64,000 bases of DNA from Bacteroidales bacterium (GTDB lineage: Bacteria; Bacteroidota; Bacteroidia; Bacteroidales; UBA932), in the NCBI GenBank assembly GCA_017934185.1, contig JAGBJY010000025.1, forward strand, positions 1-64,000, read 5' to 3'. Numbering within the stretch: the first letter of the stretch is position 1; each line of letters begins with the position of its first letter. The translations under genes and the position numbers were made by a program. The notes beneath the pieces are model-generated. The model was not told the origin of the DNA. It searched no databases and was given only the letters and a program-made list of their open reading frames with translations. Shown one piece after another: positions 25,167-33,567 of the stretch.

Positions 25167-27524
25167 ATGAAACGTTATCTCATCCCTGCACTGGCAGTAG
25201 CCCTCCTTGCTACGGGCTGCTCCAAAGAACTGGAATCCCGCGTTGACCAGTTGGAAAACCGGGTAACAGCTGTGGAGAACGCCGTTTCCAAGATTAATCA
25301 GAACATCAGCAATCTGAATGATCTTGTGACAGCCCTCCAGAACAACGACTACGTAACCGACGTAGTGGACGTGAAGAATGAGGCCGGAGAAGTCATCGGT
25401 TACAAGATTAGCTTCTCCAAGAGAGGAACGATTACCATCTACCATGGAAAAGACGGCGCCAACGGTGCCAACGGCTCCAACGGTACCAATGCCCCTGTCA
25501 TTGGCGTGAAACAGGACACCGACGGCATCTATTACTGGACCCTGGGCGGTGAATTCCTCCTGGTGAACAATGCCAAACTCCCCGTCACCGGTGACAAGGG
25601 TGATACCGGTGCCACCGGAAACACGCCCAAGCTTAAGATTGAGAATGAAAAATGGTTTGTGAGCTATGACAACGGTACTACTTGGGAAGACCTGGGCACT
25701 GCCATCGGAGACACTTTCTTCAAAGATGTTACATACGACGATGACAGCATCACCTTCATCTTAAACGACAACGACAATACCACGATTACCCTCCCCCGTG
25801 TAATCACCACCTTCTCCTTCAAACTGGAAACCACGGCACTGGAAATCGCTGCCGGTGAAACCACGGAAATCGGCTACACCATCAAGGGTGCCGAAGATAC
25901 CGACGAGATTGTGTTTGTTGCCACTTATTTAACGCCCGGTTGGACCGTGGTCTTCAACGAGGAGGAAGAGGAAGTGGCCATCACCGCTCCGGATCCCATC
26001 ACCGATGCTACCATCGTGCTGCAGGCTGTTAACAACACCACCAGCGCCACCGCAGCCCAGGCCCTGTATTTTGAAAAGGGTGTGCTCACTGTGGAAACCG
26101 ATGCCTTCCCCGTAGGGAAAGACGGCGACGACATTGAGGTGAAAGTTAGCACCAACGTCACCTATGACATTGACATTGACGTAGACTGGATTGCCCAGGA
26201 TGACACCCGCGCCGTACGCCAGGAATCCCTCTTCTTCACCGTCAAGGCCAATACCGGCGCCGCCCGCGTAGGCAAGATCACCCTCACCGGGGCCGATGAG
26301 TCCAAGGTGGTGGTTACCGTTTCCCAGGAAGCCGGGGAAGCACTGCCTGCTATCCAGGTAAAGCCCCTGTTCGGCTTCCAGCCCACCGTGGAGAATCCTC
26401 ACGGCATGACCAAGGACGCCCACCGCACCATGGCCGTTGTAGGAGACTATCTGATTCTCTCCAATGCAGAAGATGTAAGCAAGATGCCCGTTTACAACCG
26501 TTTCACCGGAGAATACTTGGGTGATGATATTATCAACACCAGCACCATCACTGGTCTTAGCGATGACCAGAAGTTCTGGGCCATCGCTTCTGATGATGCA
26601 GGTCATCTTGTGGCTATCACATTTGTTGATAACCGCGCCGCAGGAACCCAGATTTCTACCAATATAACGGTACGCGGCTATATCTGGAAAAATGGTATTA
26701 CTCAAGCTCCCACATCAGTTTGGTGGGCTGGATTCTGGAACTACAGTGTAGGTGCTTCTTACGCTTTTTCAAACCTGAAAGTAGCTGGTGACCTCACTGG
26801 CGATGCTGTTATTGCCTCTTCCGCTCCTGCTGCCGGTGCAGCCGTCTTTGAATACTTCACCGATGGCGCACTTAAGACTCCCCGTCTCAAGAAGAGCCTC
26901 TACGAAGGCTCTACCTGGTTCAGCGGCAATGTGGTTCCTATCAAGGGCAATGCCAAGAGCGAAGATGAACTGGAATTCATCTCCGTGTCCGGAAACTACC
27001 GCCAGTATATTACTTACAATAATGGGGCAGCCTCCCCTGTTCTGTTCAGTCTGAGTTCTTCCTACTGGTACTACGGAGGCGGCACTTACCAGCGCTGCGC
27101 CATTGGTGGAGATTATATCGATGTGGCCGGACATAAACTCTTCGGTGTCCTCAACGGATGGTATACAGGTAGCGCTGATTCCTATGGCAACTCGAACATG
27201 TACTATCAGTTGGTAGTGAGTGAAATCGGTGCAACTCCCGGAGCCTCTGCGATGGACGACGGACTCATCTTCGCCACCCGTTCATCTTCCAACGGTACGA
27301 CCGCAGAAAAATCGCTTGAAGGAATGGGCTTCACTCCACAAAGCGCTTTCACTCCTGTTCATTTCAACAGCGCTGAAACGGTGCTGGGCCCCAATGCCCT
27401 GGCCGCCAATCAAAACCAGATTGGAGACGTGGTATTTGCAACTTCTGGAGCAAATAAAGTACAGGTGTATGCCTTTGCTATGAACATGGGTCTCTTCGGT
27501 TACGAAATCACTTTCAACGACTAA
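25167..27524 (+). CDS. Surface lipoprotein with DUF4988-like N-terminus, paralogue B
   Basis: A 785-residue lipoprotein (lipobox LATGC, cysteine at 18). Order: short coiled coil (ELESRVDQLENRVTAVENAV, 21-60), a DUF4988-like module with a collagen-like DGANGANGSNG stretch near 96-107, a beta-sandwich region, a BACON-like domain (about 300-390, ending VVVTVSQEAG), then from residue 400 the same long domain as paralogue A (LFGFQPTVENPHG ... MAVVGDYLILSNA ... KMPVYNRFTGEYL). Codon choice in the last third is visibly more AT-rich than in its paralogue. Probably a surface glycan-binding protein on a long stalk. A terminator follows. Confidence 0.7.
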   Translation: MKRYLIPALAVALLATGCSKELESRVDQLENRVTAVENAVSKINQNISNLNDLVTALQNNDYVTDVVDVKNEAGEVIGYKISFSKRGTITIYHGKDGANGANGSNGTNAPVIGVKQDTDGIYYWTLGGEFLLVNNAKLPVTGDKGDTGATGNTPKLKIENEKWFVSYDNGTTWEDLGTAIGDTFFKDVTYDDDSITFILNDNDNTTITLPRVITTFSFKLETTALEIAAGETTEIGYTIKGAEDTDEIVFVATYLTPGWTVVFNEEEEEVAITAPDPITDATIVLQAVNNTTSATAAQALYFEKGVLTVETDAFPVGKDGDDIEVKVSTNVTYDIDIDVDWIAQDDTRAVRQESLFFTVKANTGAARVGKITLTGADESKVVVTVSQEAGEALPAIQVKPLFGFQPTVENPHGMTKDAHRTMAVVGDYLILSNAEDVSKMPVYNRFTGEYLGDDIINTSTITGLSDDQKFWAIASDDAGHLVAITFVDNRAAGTQISTNITVRGYIWKNGITQAPTSVWWAGFWNYSVGASYAFSNLKVAGDLTGDAVIASSAPAAGAAVFEYFTDGALKTPRLKKSLYEGSTWFSGNVVPIKGNAKSEDELEFISVSGNYRQYITYNNGAASPVLFSLSSSYWYYGGGTYQRCAIGGDYIDVAGHKLFGVLNGWYTGSADSYGNSNMYYQLVVSEIGATPGASAMDDGLIFATRSSSNGTTAEKSLEGMGFTPQSAFTPVHFNSAETVLGPNALAANQNQIGDVVFATSGANKVQVYAFAMNMGLFGYEITFND

Positions 27525-27533
27525 ACTTTTCCT

Positions 27534-27567
27534 AAAGGGCGGGGCCCTGACCGGCCCCGCCTTTTCC
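27534..27567 (+). terminator. Terminator/attenuator between binding and catabolic genes
   Basis: GGCGGGGCC (27538-27546) pairs perfectly with GGCCCCGCC (27553-27561) around a 6-base loop, followed by TTTTCC; A-T pairs extend the stem. It sits 4 bases before the next ATG, with no visible promoter after it, so partial read-through is likely and would lower expression of the enzymes relative to SusCD and the binding proteins. Confidence 0.8.
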
Positions 27568-27570
27568 ACT

Positions 27571-28605
27571 ATGAATCCTTTCCTTCAAGAGATTTACGCA
27601 CAGCCCCAGGCCGTGCGGGACACAGCGGCCTACCTGCAATCGGACGCCGCCAACGCCGTACTCCAAAGTATAGTAAATACCTGGAGCAGCGGCACTTATA
27701 AGCGCATTGTAGCCACCGGCATGGGCAGTTCCTATTTCATTGCGGAAGCCTTTGCCACCCTCTGCGCAGGGGAAGGCCTCCCCGCCTTTGCCCTCAACGC
27801 CGGGGAACTCCTGCATTACCAGAAGGCCGTACTGAAGGAGACGCTCCTCGTTGCCATCTCCCAGTCCGGAGAGAGCTACGAAACCCTGGCCCTTGTCAAG
27901 GAGGCCGATATCCGCCCCGAAGCAGTGATAGCCCTCACCAACAACCCCGGGGGCTCCCTCTCCGGATATGCCTGCCACGTCCTCACCACCAAGGCGGGAG
28001 AAGAGAAAATGACCTCCACCAAAACCTTCATCACCGCCTGGCAAGTGGCCTGGACGCTTGCCGGGGCGCTTTGCGGGAAAAGGGCCCTGGGGCCCTGGGA
28101 AGAGATTGCCAGGGGCATCGAGGCCCTTCTGAAAAGCTCCGTCCAGGAGGCGGCCGCCCTGGTGGGAGAGGCGCCCTTTATCACTTTCACGGCACGCGGG
28201 ACAGACTTTGCATCGGCCCGGCAAAGTGCCCTTATGTGCATGGAAGCCCTGCACCTGCCGTCGGCCGCCCTTACAGGAGGAGATTTCCGCCACGGTCCGC
28301 TGGAAATGGTGGGACCGGGGAAAACGCTGGTGGTCCTCACCGCAACCGCCTCCCCCACTTTTGCGCAGAGCCAGCGGCTGGTAAAGGACGCCCTGGCTTT
28401 TGGGGGCAATGTGCTGCTGGTAAGCGATGAAGACCTGTCACCGCAGGAGCGGCTTTGCCACTTGCGGATCCCGGCCACAGAGCCTTCCCTGGCCCTTATC
28501 TTGCAGGTAATTCCCTTGCAACTTCTGGTTTGCGCCCTTGGGGAATCCAGGGGCATGGTTCCGGGCGATTTTTACCATGGAAACAAAGTCACCAGCACAG
28601 AATGA
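27571..28605 (+). CDS. SIS-domain sugar-phosphate isomerase/deaminase
   Basis: A 344-residue double-SIS protein like the isomerase half of GlmS, without the glutaminase domain. The first SIS unit has ATGMGSSYFIAEAF and ISQSGESYET (phosphate-binding serines); the second has EALHLPSAALTGGDFRHGPLEM, where the Glu and the His match the GlmS catalytic region. Such stand-alone forms (NagB-II, AgaS, FrlB) deaminate or isomerise amino-sugar phosphates. It overlaps the ROK kinase gene by 4 bases. Most likely substrate is glucosamine 6-phosphate or galactosamine 6-phosphate; another amino sugar is possible because nagB is also present. Confidence 0.75.
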   Translation: MNPFLQEIYAQPQAVRDTAAYLQSDAANAVLQSIVNTWSSGTYKRIVATGMGSSYFIAEAFATLCAGEGLPAFALNAGELLHYQKAVLKETLLVAISQSGESYETLALVKEADIRPEAVIALTNNPGGSLSGYACHVLTTKAGEEKMTSTKTFITAWQVAWTLAGALCGKRALGPWEEIARGIEALLKSSVQEAAALVGEAPFITFTARGTDFASARQSALMCMEALHLPSAALTGGDFRHGPLEMVGPGKTLVVLTATASPTFAQSQRLVKDALAFGGNVLLVSDEDLSPQERLCHLRIPATEPSLALILQVIPLQLLVCALGESRGMVPGDFYHGNKVTSTE

Positions 28606-29489
28606 CGGGGAAAGGAAAATATGCGCTGGGAATTGACCTTGGCGGCACGCAGGTGCGGGCTGCCCTGGTTCGTAAGGACGGCAGCCTTGCCGGCCCTATG
28701 AAGAGCGTTCCCACCCAAGCCAAGACCCTGGACCGCGCTTCTTTATACGCGCGCATACGCGAAACCGCCGCATCGGCCTGCGCCGGCGCGCCCGTCAGGG
28801 GCATCGGGATAGGGTCCACCGGACCGGTGAGCTCCCTCACAGGAGAAATCCTGGACTGTGACAACCTTCCCAACCTGCAGTTCTTCCCCATCCGAGAGCG
28901 CCTCAGCACCGATTTGGGCGCCCCCGCCCTGCTGGACAATGACGCCAACGCCCTCCTTCTGGGAGAAGCCCTCTACGGAGCGGGGAAAGGTGCCGCCAGG
29001 GTTTTCGGCCTTACCCTGGGAACCGGCCTTGGGGCGGCGTTCATTGAAAACGGACGCATCGTGCATGGCGCCACCGACTGTGCCGGTGAAATATGGACAG
29101 CCCCCTACCGGGACTCCATCCTCGAAAACTATCTGTCTGGCACCGCACTCGCCCGCCTGTACCGGGAAAAAACCGGAATTGCCGTTACCGGCAAAGAGGT
29201 GGCCGTCCGCGCCGGAAAAGAGGATGCCGCCGCCCTGGAGGTATGGGACACTTTCACCCAGGCCCTTGCCTATACACTCTCCTGGTGCGTAAATTTGCTG
29301 GACCCGGATGTGGTGGTACTGGGAGGCTCGGTAGCCGCCAGCGCTCCCCTGTTTCTGGAAAATGCCCTGGAACAATTCCGACGCTACATTTGCACCCCGT
29401 CCAGAGCCCATGTAAGCGTTAAATTGTCGGCCCTCGGAAACGAAGCCGGGGTAAAAGGAGCCGCAGCACTTATCTGGAATGCCCTATGA
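28602..29489 (+). CDS. ROK-family sugar kinase
   Basis: A 295-residue ROK kinase that phosphorylates a hexose or N-acetylhexosamine. LGIDLGGTQVRAALV (residues 7-21) is the phosphate-binding loop, LDNDANALLLGEA (about 107-119) carries the catalytic aspartate, and LTLGTGLGAAFIENG follows. The cysteine-rich zinc motif of many ROK members is absent, as in some Bacteroidota glucokinases. ATGA overlaps with the gene on each side. In this operon the natural substrate is GlcNAc or a related sugar entering through the MFS porter. Confidence 0.82.
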   Translation: MTGKGKYALGIDLGGTQVRAALVRKDGSLAGPMKSVPTQAKTLDRASLYARIRETAASACAGAPVRGIGIGSTGPVSSLTGEILDCDNLPNLQFFPIRERLSTDLGAPALLDNDANALLLGEALYGAGKGAARVFGLTLGTGLGAAFIENGRIVHGATDCAGEIWTAPYRDSILENYLSGTALARLYREKTGIAVTGKEVAVRAGKEDAAALEVWDTFTQALAYTLSWCVNLLDPDVVVLGGSVAASAPLFLENALEQFRRYICTPSRAHVSVKLSALGNEAGVKGAAALIWNAL

Positions 29490-32083
29490 GAAAGTGGTGT
29501 GCAGTCATAGCATCGGCCCTTCTTGCGTGGTCCCTTTCCGCGCAAAGGCTGGACCTTACCCAATGGGAGATGGCCCGCGAAGGCTCTTCCCTGTGGTATC
29601 AGGTCCAAGTACCCACCACGGTCCTGAATGCCCTGGTAAAAGAAGGCGTATACCCGGACCCGCGGGTTGGGATGAACAATTTCCTCATCCCCGACGTCTC
29701 GGAAGAAGGCAGCCCCTTCCGCGACCCCTGGTGGTATCGCACCCATTTCAGCCTCTCCCGCAGCATGGCAGCCGCAGCGCACCTGTGGCTCCACTTTGAC
29801 GGCATCAATTACAGGGCCGATATCTACGTGAACGGGCAGCAGATTGCCTCCCGCGAGGAGGTGGTGGGCATGTTCCGCCGTTTCCGCTTTGACATTAAGC
29901 CCTACATCAGAAAGGGGGACAACCTTCTGGAAGTAAAGATTTACCAGGTAGACCATCCCGGCGTTCCCACCCCCGGCCGGCAGGAACTTCTGGGGCCCAA
30001 CCGGGGCAATGCCGCCGACCTTTTCCAGGACGAGACCCTCAAATTCACCGGAGGCTGGGACTGTGCTCCGGTGGTACGGGACCGCTGCATGGGGATCTGG
30101 CAGCCCGTATATCTTACGGCCAGCGGAGAGGTTACCCTGGAGCATCCCTACGTGGTGAGCCAGGTTCCGGACACCACCCGCGCCATCCTCCGGATGGAAA
30201 CCACGCTGGTGAATCACTCCGAAAAAGCCGTCAAGGGCTTTTTGAAAGCCAGGGTGGCGCCGGAAGACGGCACCGGAGAAGAACGGGTGCTCAAAGTGCC
30301 TGTTTCCTTACAGCCCCGGGAAAAGAAGCTGGTGAAGATGGACTCCCTGGTCATGGACGCCCCAAGGCTCTGGTGGCCCAATGGCTACGGAAAACAGCCC
30401 CTCCATGTTCTGGATTTGAGTTTTACCTGCGGCGGAAAGGTCAGTGACCGTAGCCGTACCCTTTTCGGCATCCGGGAAGTCAGGAAAGAGCTCATGGACC
30501 GCGGCGGTGAAAAAGGCCTTGTGTTCCGCATCAACGGGCAGCGCATCTTTGCCCGCGGCGGATGGCTCCAGCCGGACTGCCTGCTGGACAATTCCCGGAA
30601 GAACATCTTTACCCAGGCCCGTCTTCTGGCCCATGCCGGAGTGAACATCGTGGGCAGCGAAGACATGCCCTCCCCGCAGGAAGACTGGCTGGAAAGCTGG
30701 GACCGCTACGGCCTGATGGACTGGCACGTCTTCTACCAGTGCTACCGCATGTTTCCCGGAAGGGCCAATGCCCACAATCCGGCCGACCACGACCTGGCGC
30801 TTGCCTGCGCAAAAGATATGCTGCTGCGCTACCGGAACCACCCTTCCATCATCGCCTGGTTTGGCGTAAACGAGGTCATGTTTGACGAAGACTTGTACAT
30901 CGGCACCAAAAACGCCGCCGCAGCGCTGGATCCTTCCCGTCCTTTCCTCCCCACCACCTCAGTAAGCTGGGATGTAGAGAAACTTACCCCCTGGATTGCC
31001 GATGACCTCCCCACCGGCACCACCGACGACGGGGCGCCGGACTACAACTGGGCCCCTTCGGACTACTATTTCCGGAAGGTGAAAGAAGTGTACCTGCAAA
31101 TGTTCCGCAATGAACTGGGCATGCCCAATGTCCCGGTATACCGCAGCCTGGAGCGCTTTATCCCTTCCCTGGAGGCCTCCGAGCGGAAAAAGGATGCTCT
31201 TTATCCTCTGAATGAGGTGTGGGGCGAGCATGGCGCCTGGGACGCCAACAATTTCTGCTTCCGCTCCTACGACAGTGCTATCCGCTCGCTTTGGGGCACC
31301 CCTTCATCGGCCAGGGACTACGCGCGGAAAGCCCAGTACCTGAGTGCCGATGGCTACCGGGCCATGTTTGAAGCCGCCGGGCACAGGATGTGGGATATCA
31401 CCACCGGGGTGATGCTGTGGAAACTCAATGCCTGCTGGCCCGACGTATGCTGGCAGCTGTACGACTGGTACCTGACGCCCGGGGCCGCCTACTATTTTGC
31501 CAAAAAGGCCCTGGAGCCCCTGCACGTGCAGATGAATGCCGACACCCGTACCGTGAGCCTTGTCAACGTCCTGCCCAAGGAGCGGAAAGGGCTGAAACTG
31601 AACGTCCGTGTCTTTGGAAACGACCTCCGGGAGCACTGGAGCCTTGAAAAAGAGCTGGACATGGCGCCTGAAACTTATCTGGAAGTGTGCGAGCTGCCTT
31701 TCCTGCCCGGCATCACAGCCATAGAGCTCATTAAGCTGGAGCTGAAGGACGCTTCCGGTGCCACCCTCTCTGAGAACCTGTACTGGAACTACACCCAGCA
31801 CCAGAGTTACTACTGGCTGGCCACCCTTCCCAAGGCGGAGCTGCATCCCCGCCTGCTCAAAGAGGACGACGGGGACGAGTGGAAACTCACCGTCTCTCTG
31901 GAGAACAACGGGGAAAGCCTGGCATTCATGCAGGAACTCATCCTCCTGAGCGACGGCAAACCCGCCGACCCTGTATTCTGGGACGATAATTTTGTAACTT
32001 TGTTTCCGGGGGAAAAGCGCTGCGTTACAGGACGCATTCCCAAGGAAGATGCCCCCGGAGAACTTAGCATCCGTATAGAATGA
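29486..32083 (+). CDS. Glycoside hydrolase family 2 protein (exo-glucosaminidase/beta-mannosidase-like)
   Basis: An 865-residue exported GH2 enzyme. Signal peptide to about residue 19, a sugar-binding jelly roll (35-210), an immunoglobulin-like domain with RLWWPNGYGKQPLH (294-306), and a TIM barrel. FGVNE places the acid/base at Glu463 and RNELGMPNVP places the nucleophile at Glu543. The overall order and the LWWPNGYG motif are those of the exo-beta-D-glucosaminidase/beta-mannosidase branch rather than beta-galactosidases. A role in trimming beta-linked GlcN, GlcNAc-adjacent mannose or a uronic acid from the imported glycan is plausible. Overlaps neighbours by ATGA. Confidence 0.85.
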   Translation: MRKWCAVIASALLAWSLSAQRLDLTQWEMAREGSSLWYQVQVPTTVLNALVKEGVYPDPRVGMNNFLIPDVSEEGSPFRDPWWYRTHFSLSRSMAAAAHLWLHFDGINYRADIYVNGQQIASREEVVGMFRRFRFDIKPYIRKGDNLLEVKIYQVDHPGVPTPGRQELLGPNRGNAADLFQDETLKFTGGWDCAPVVRDRCMGIWQPVYLTASGEVTLEHPYVVSQVPDTTRAILRMETTLVNHSEKAVKGFLKARVAPEDGTGEERVLKVPVSLQPREKKLVKMDSLVMDAPRLWWPNGYGKQPLHVLDLSFTCGGKVSDRSRTLFGIREVRKELMDRGGEKGLVFRINGQRIFARGGWLQPDCLLDNSRKNIFTQARLLAHAGVNIVGSEDMPSPQEDWLESWDRYGLMDWHVFYQCYRMFPGRANAHNPADHDLALACAKDMLLRYRNHPSIIAWFGVNEVMFDEDLYIGTKNAAAALDPSRPFLPTTSVSWDVEKLTPWIADDLPTGTTDDGAPDYNWAPSDYYFRKVKEVYLQMFRNELGMPNVPVYRSLERFIPSLEASERKKDALYPLNEVWGEHGAWDANNFCFRSYDSAIRSLWGTPSSARDYARKAQYLSADGYRAMFEAAGHRMWDITTGVMLWKLNACWPDVCWQLYDWYLTPGAAYYFAKKALEPLHVQMNADTRTVSLVNVLPKERKGLKLNVRVFGNDLREHWSLEKELDMAPETYLEVCELPFLPGITAIELIKLELKDASGATLSENLYWNYTQHQSYYWLATLPKAELHPRLLKEDDGDEWKLTVSLENNGESLAFMQELILLSDGKPADPVFWDDNFVTLFPGEKRCVTGRIPKEDAPGELSIRIE

Positions 32084-33567
32084 GAAAAGCTGCCGTAATA
32101 TGCCTTCTGGCCCTAGTGGCCTGCACCGGAAAAGCCCCTGAGGGGCCGCTCCCTGTTATTCCCGCCCCCCAGGAAGTATCCCTGGACGGGACACTAAGCC
32201 GTGCCTCGCTGGAAAAAGTGGTCACCAGCATTGACCACGCGCTCCCGGAAGAAGGCTACCTTCTGGAAGTTGACAAACGGAGCATCCGCCTTGTAGGAGG
32301 CTCTGAGGCCGGCCTTTACTACGGCATGCAAACCCTTCTCCAGGAGAAAGAGAACGGTGGACTGCGCTGCGGCACCATCACCGACTGGCCCCGCTACAGC
32401 TGGAGAGGTTTCATGCTGGACGAAGCCCGGCATTTTTCCGGAAAAGAGCGGGTGAAAATGATCCTGGACCAGATGGCCCGCCTTAAGCTGAACCGTTTTC
32501 ACTGGCACCTCACCGATGCCCAGGGCTGGAGAATCCAGATTGAGGGATGGCCCCTTCTCACCGAGGTGGGCGCCGTGGGAACCCACTCAGACCCTTACGC
32601 CCCTGCTGCCTATTACACACAGAAGGATATCCGGGAGATTGTTGCCTATGCGGCTGAGCGCCACATTGTTGTGGTACCGGAAATTGACATGCCCGGCCAT
32701 GCGGCTGCCGCCAACCGATCTTATCCTGCCTTCAACGGCGGCGGAAGCCCCACCCAGCCGGATTTCACCTTCAACCCCGGCAAAGAGGAAACTTACGCCT
32801 ACCTCACTTCCATCCTCAGGGAAGTGGCCGCCCTGTTCCCCGGTCCCTGGCTCCACATCGGCGGGGACGAAGTGAATTACGGCTCAGAGGCCTGGGTCTC
32901 CAGCCCGGAAGTGAAGGCGCTGATGCGCCGGGAGAAACTCTCCGGTCTCAAAGAGGTGGAGGGCTATTTTCTGCACCGTATGGCCGATTCTGTGAAGGTG
33001 CTGGGGAAAACCCTCATCGGCTGGGACGATGTGATGGATGTGGGACTGGGAGAGGAGGGAGCCCTCATTGACTGGTGGCGCCATGACCGTCCCGATAAGC
33101 TCAAACGGGCCATGGCCCAGGGATATACCACCATCCTGTGCCCCCGGAAACCCCTGTATTTTGACTTTGTGCAGCACGATGACCACAAGGTGGGCCGCAA
33201 ATGGGACGGTTTCTGCCCCATGGAAGACGTTTATGCTTTCCCCGATGCCTGGTATGAGGGCTGGGGCCTTACGGAAAAAGACATGGCCCCGGTTCTTGGC
33301 ATCCAGGCCAATCTTTGGAGCGAACTTACCCATAACACCCATCGGGTAGACTTTATGGTCTTCCCCCGCCTCTACGCCCTTGCAGAATCGGCCTGGACGC
33401 TGCCCCAGAACAAAGATTACGGCAGTTTCCGGCGGCGGCTGGAAGATGCCTATCGGCTCTTGGACGCCATGGGCATCTACTATTACGACTGCCGCGCCCC
33501 TCAGCACCACCCGGAGCCGGAGGGTCCCTCCATTATAGAACGCAAACCCCAAGACTGGAAAGACTGA
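32080..33567 (+). CDS. GH20 beta-N-acetylhexosaminidase
   Basis: A 495-residue GH20 lipoprotein (lipobox ALVAC, cysteine at 15). A short domain (25-100) precedes the barrel; FHWHLTDAQGW (140-150) and HIGGDEVN hold the catalytic Asp263-Glu264 pair. It releases terminal beta-GlcNAc or GalNAc by substrate-assisted catalysis in the periplasm or at the surface. It overlaps GH2 by ATGA and its TGA shares a base with the next ATG. This is the firmest evidence that the locus deals with N-acetylhexosamines. Confidence 0.94.
   Translation: MRKAAVICLLALVACTGKAPEGPLPVIPAPQEVSLDGTLSRASLEKVVTSIDHALPEEGYLLEVDKRSIRLVGGSEAGLYYGMQTLLQEKENGGLRCGTITDWPRYSWRGFMLDEARHFSGKERVKMILDQMARLKLNRFHWHLTDAQGWRIQIEGWPLLTEVGAVGTHSDPYAPAAYYTQKDIREIVAYAAERHIVVVPEIDMPGHAAAANRSYPAFNGGGSPTQPDFTFNPGKEETYAYLTSILREVAALFPGPWLHIGGDEVNYGSEAWVSSPEVKALMRREKLSGLKEVEGYFLHRMADSVKVLGKTLIGWDDVMDVGLGEEGALIDWWRHDRPDKLKRAMAQGYTTILCPRKPLYFDFVQHDDHKVGRKWDGFCPMEDVYAFPDAWYEGWGLTEKDMAPVLGIQANLWSELTHNTHRVDFMVFPRLYALAESAWTLPQNKDYGSFRRRLEDAYRLLDAMGIYYYDCRAPQHHPEPEGPSIIERKPQDWKD

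Noticed and set aside
25455..25490. Collagen-like glycine repeat as a phage tail-fibre sign
   Set aside because: It is a short stretch within a DUF4988-like PUL lipoprotein; no phage gene is nearby.
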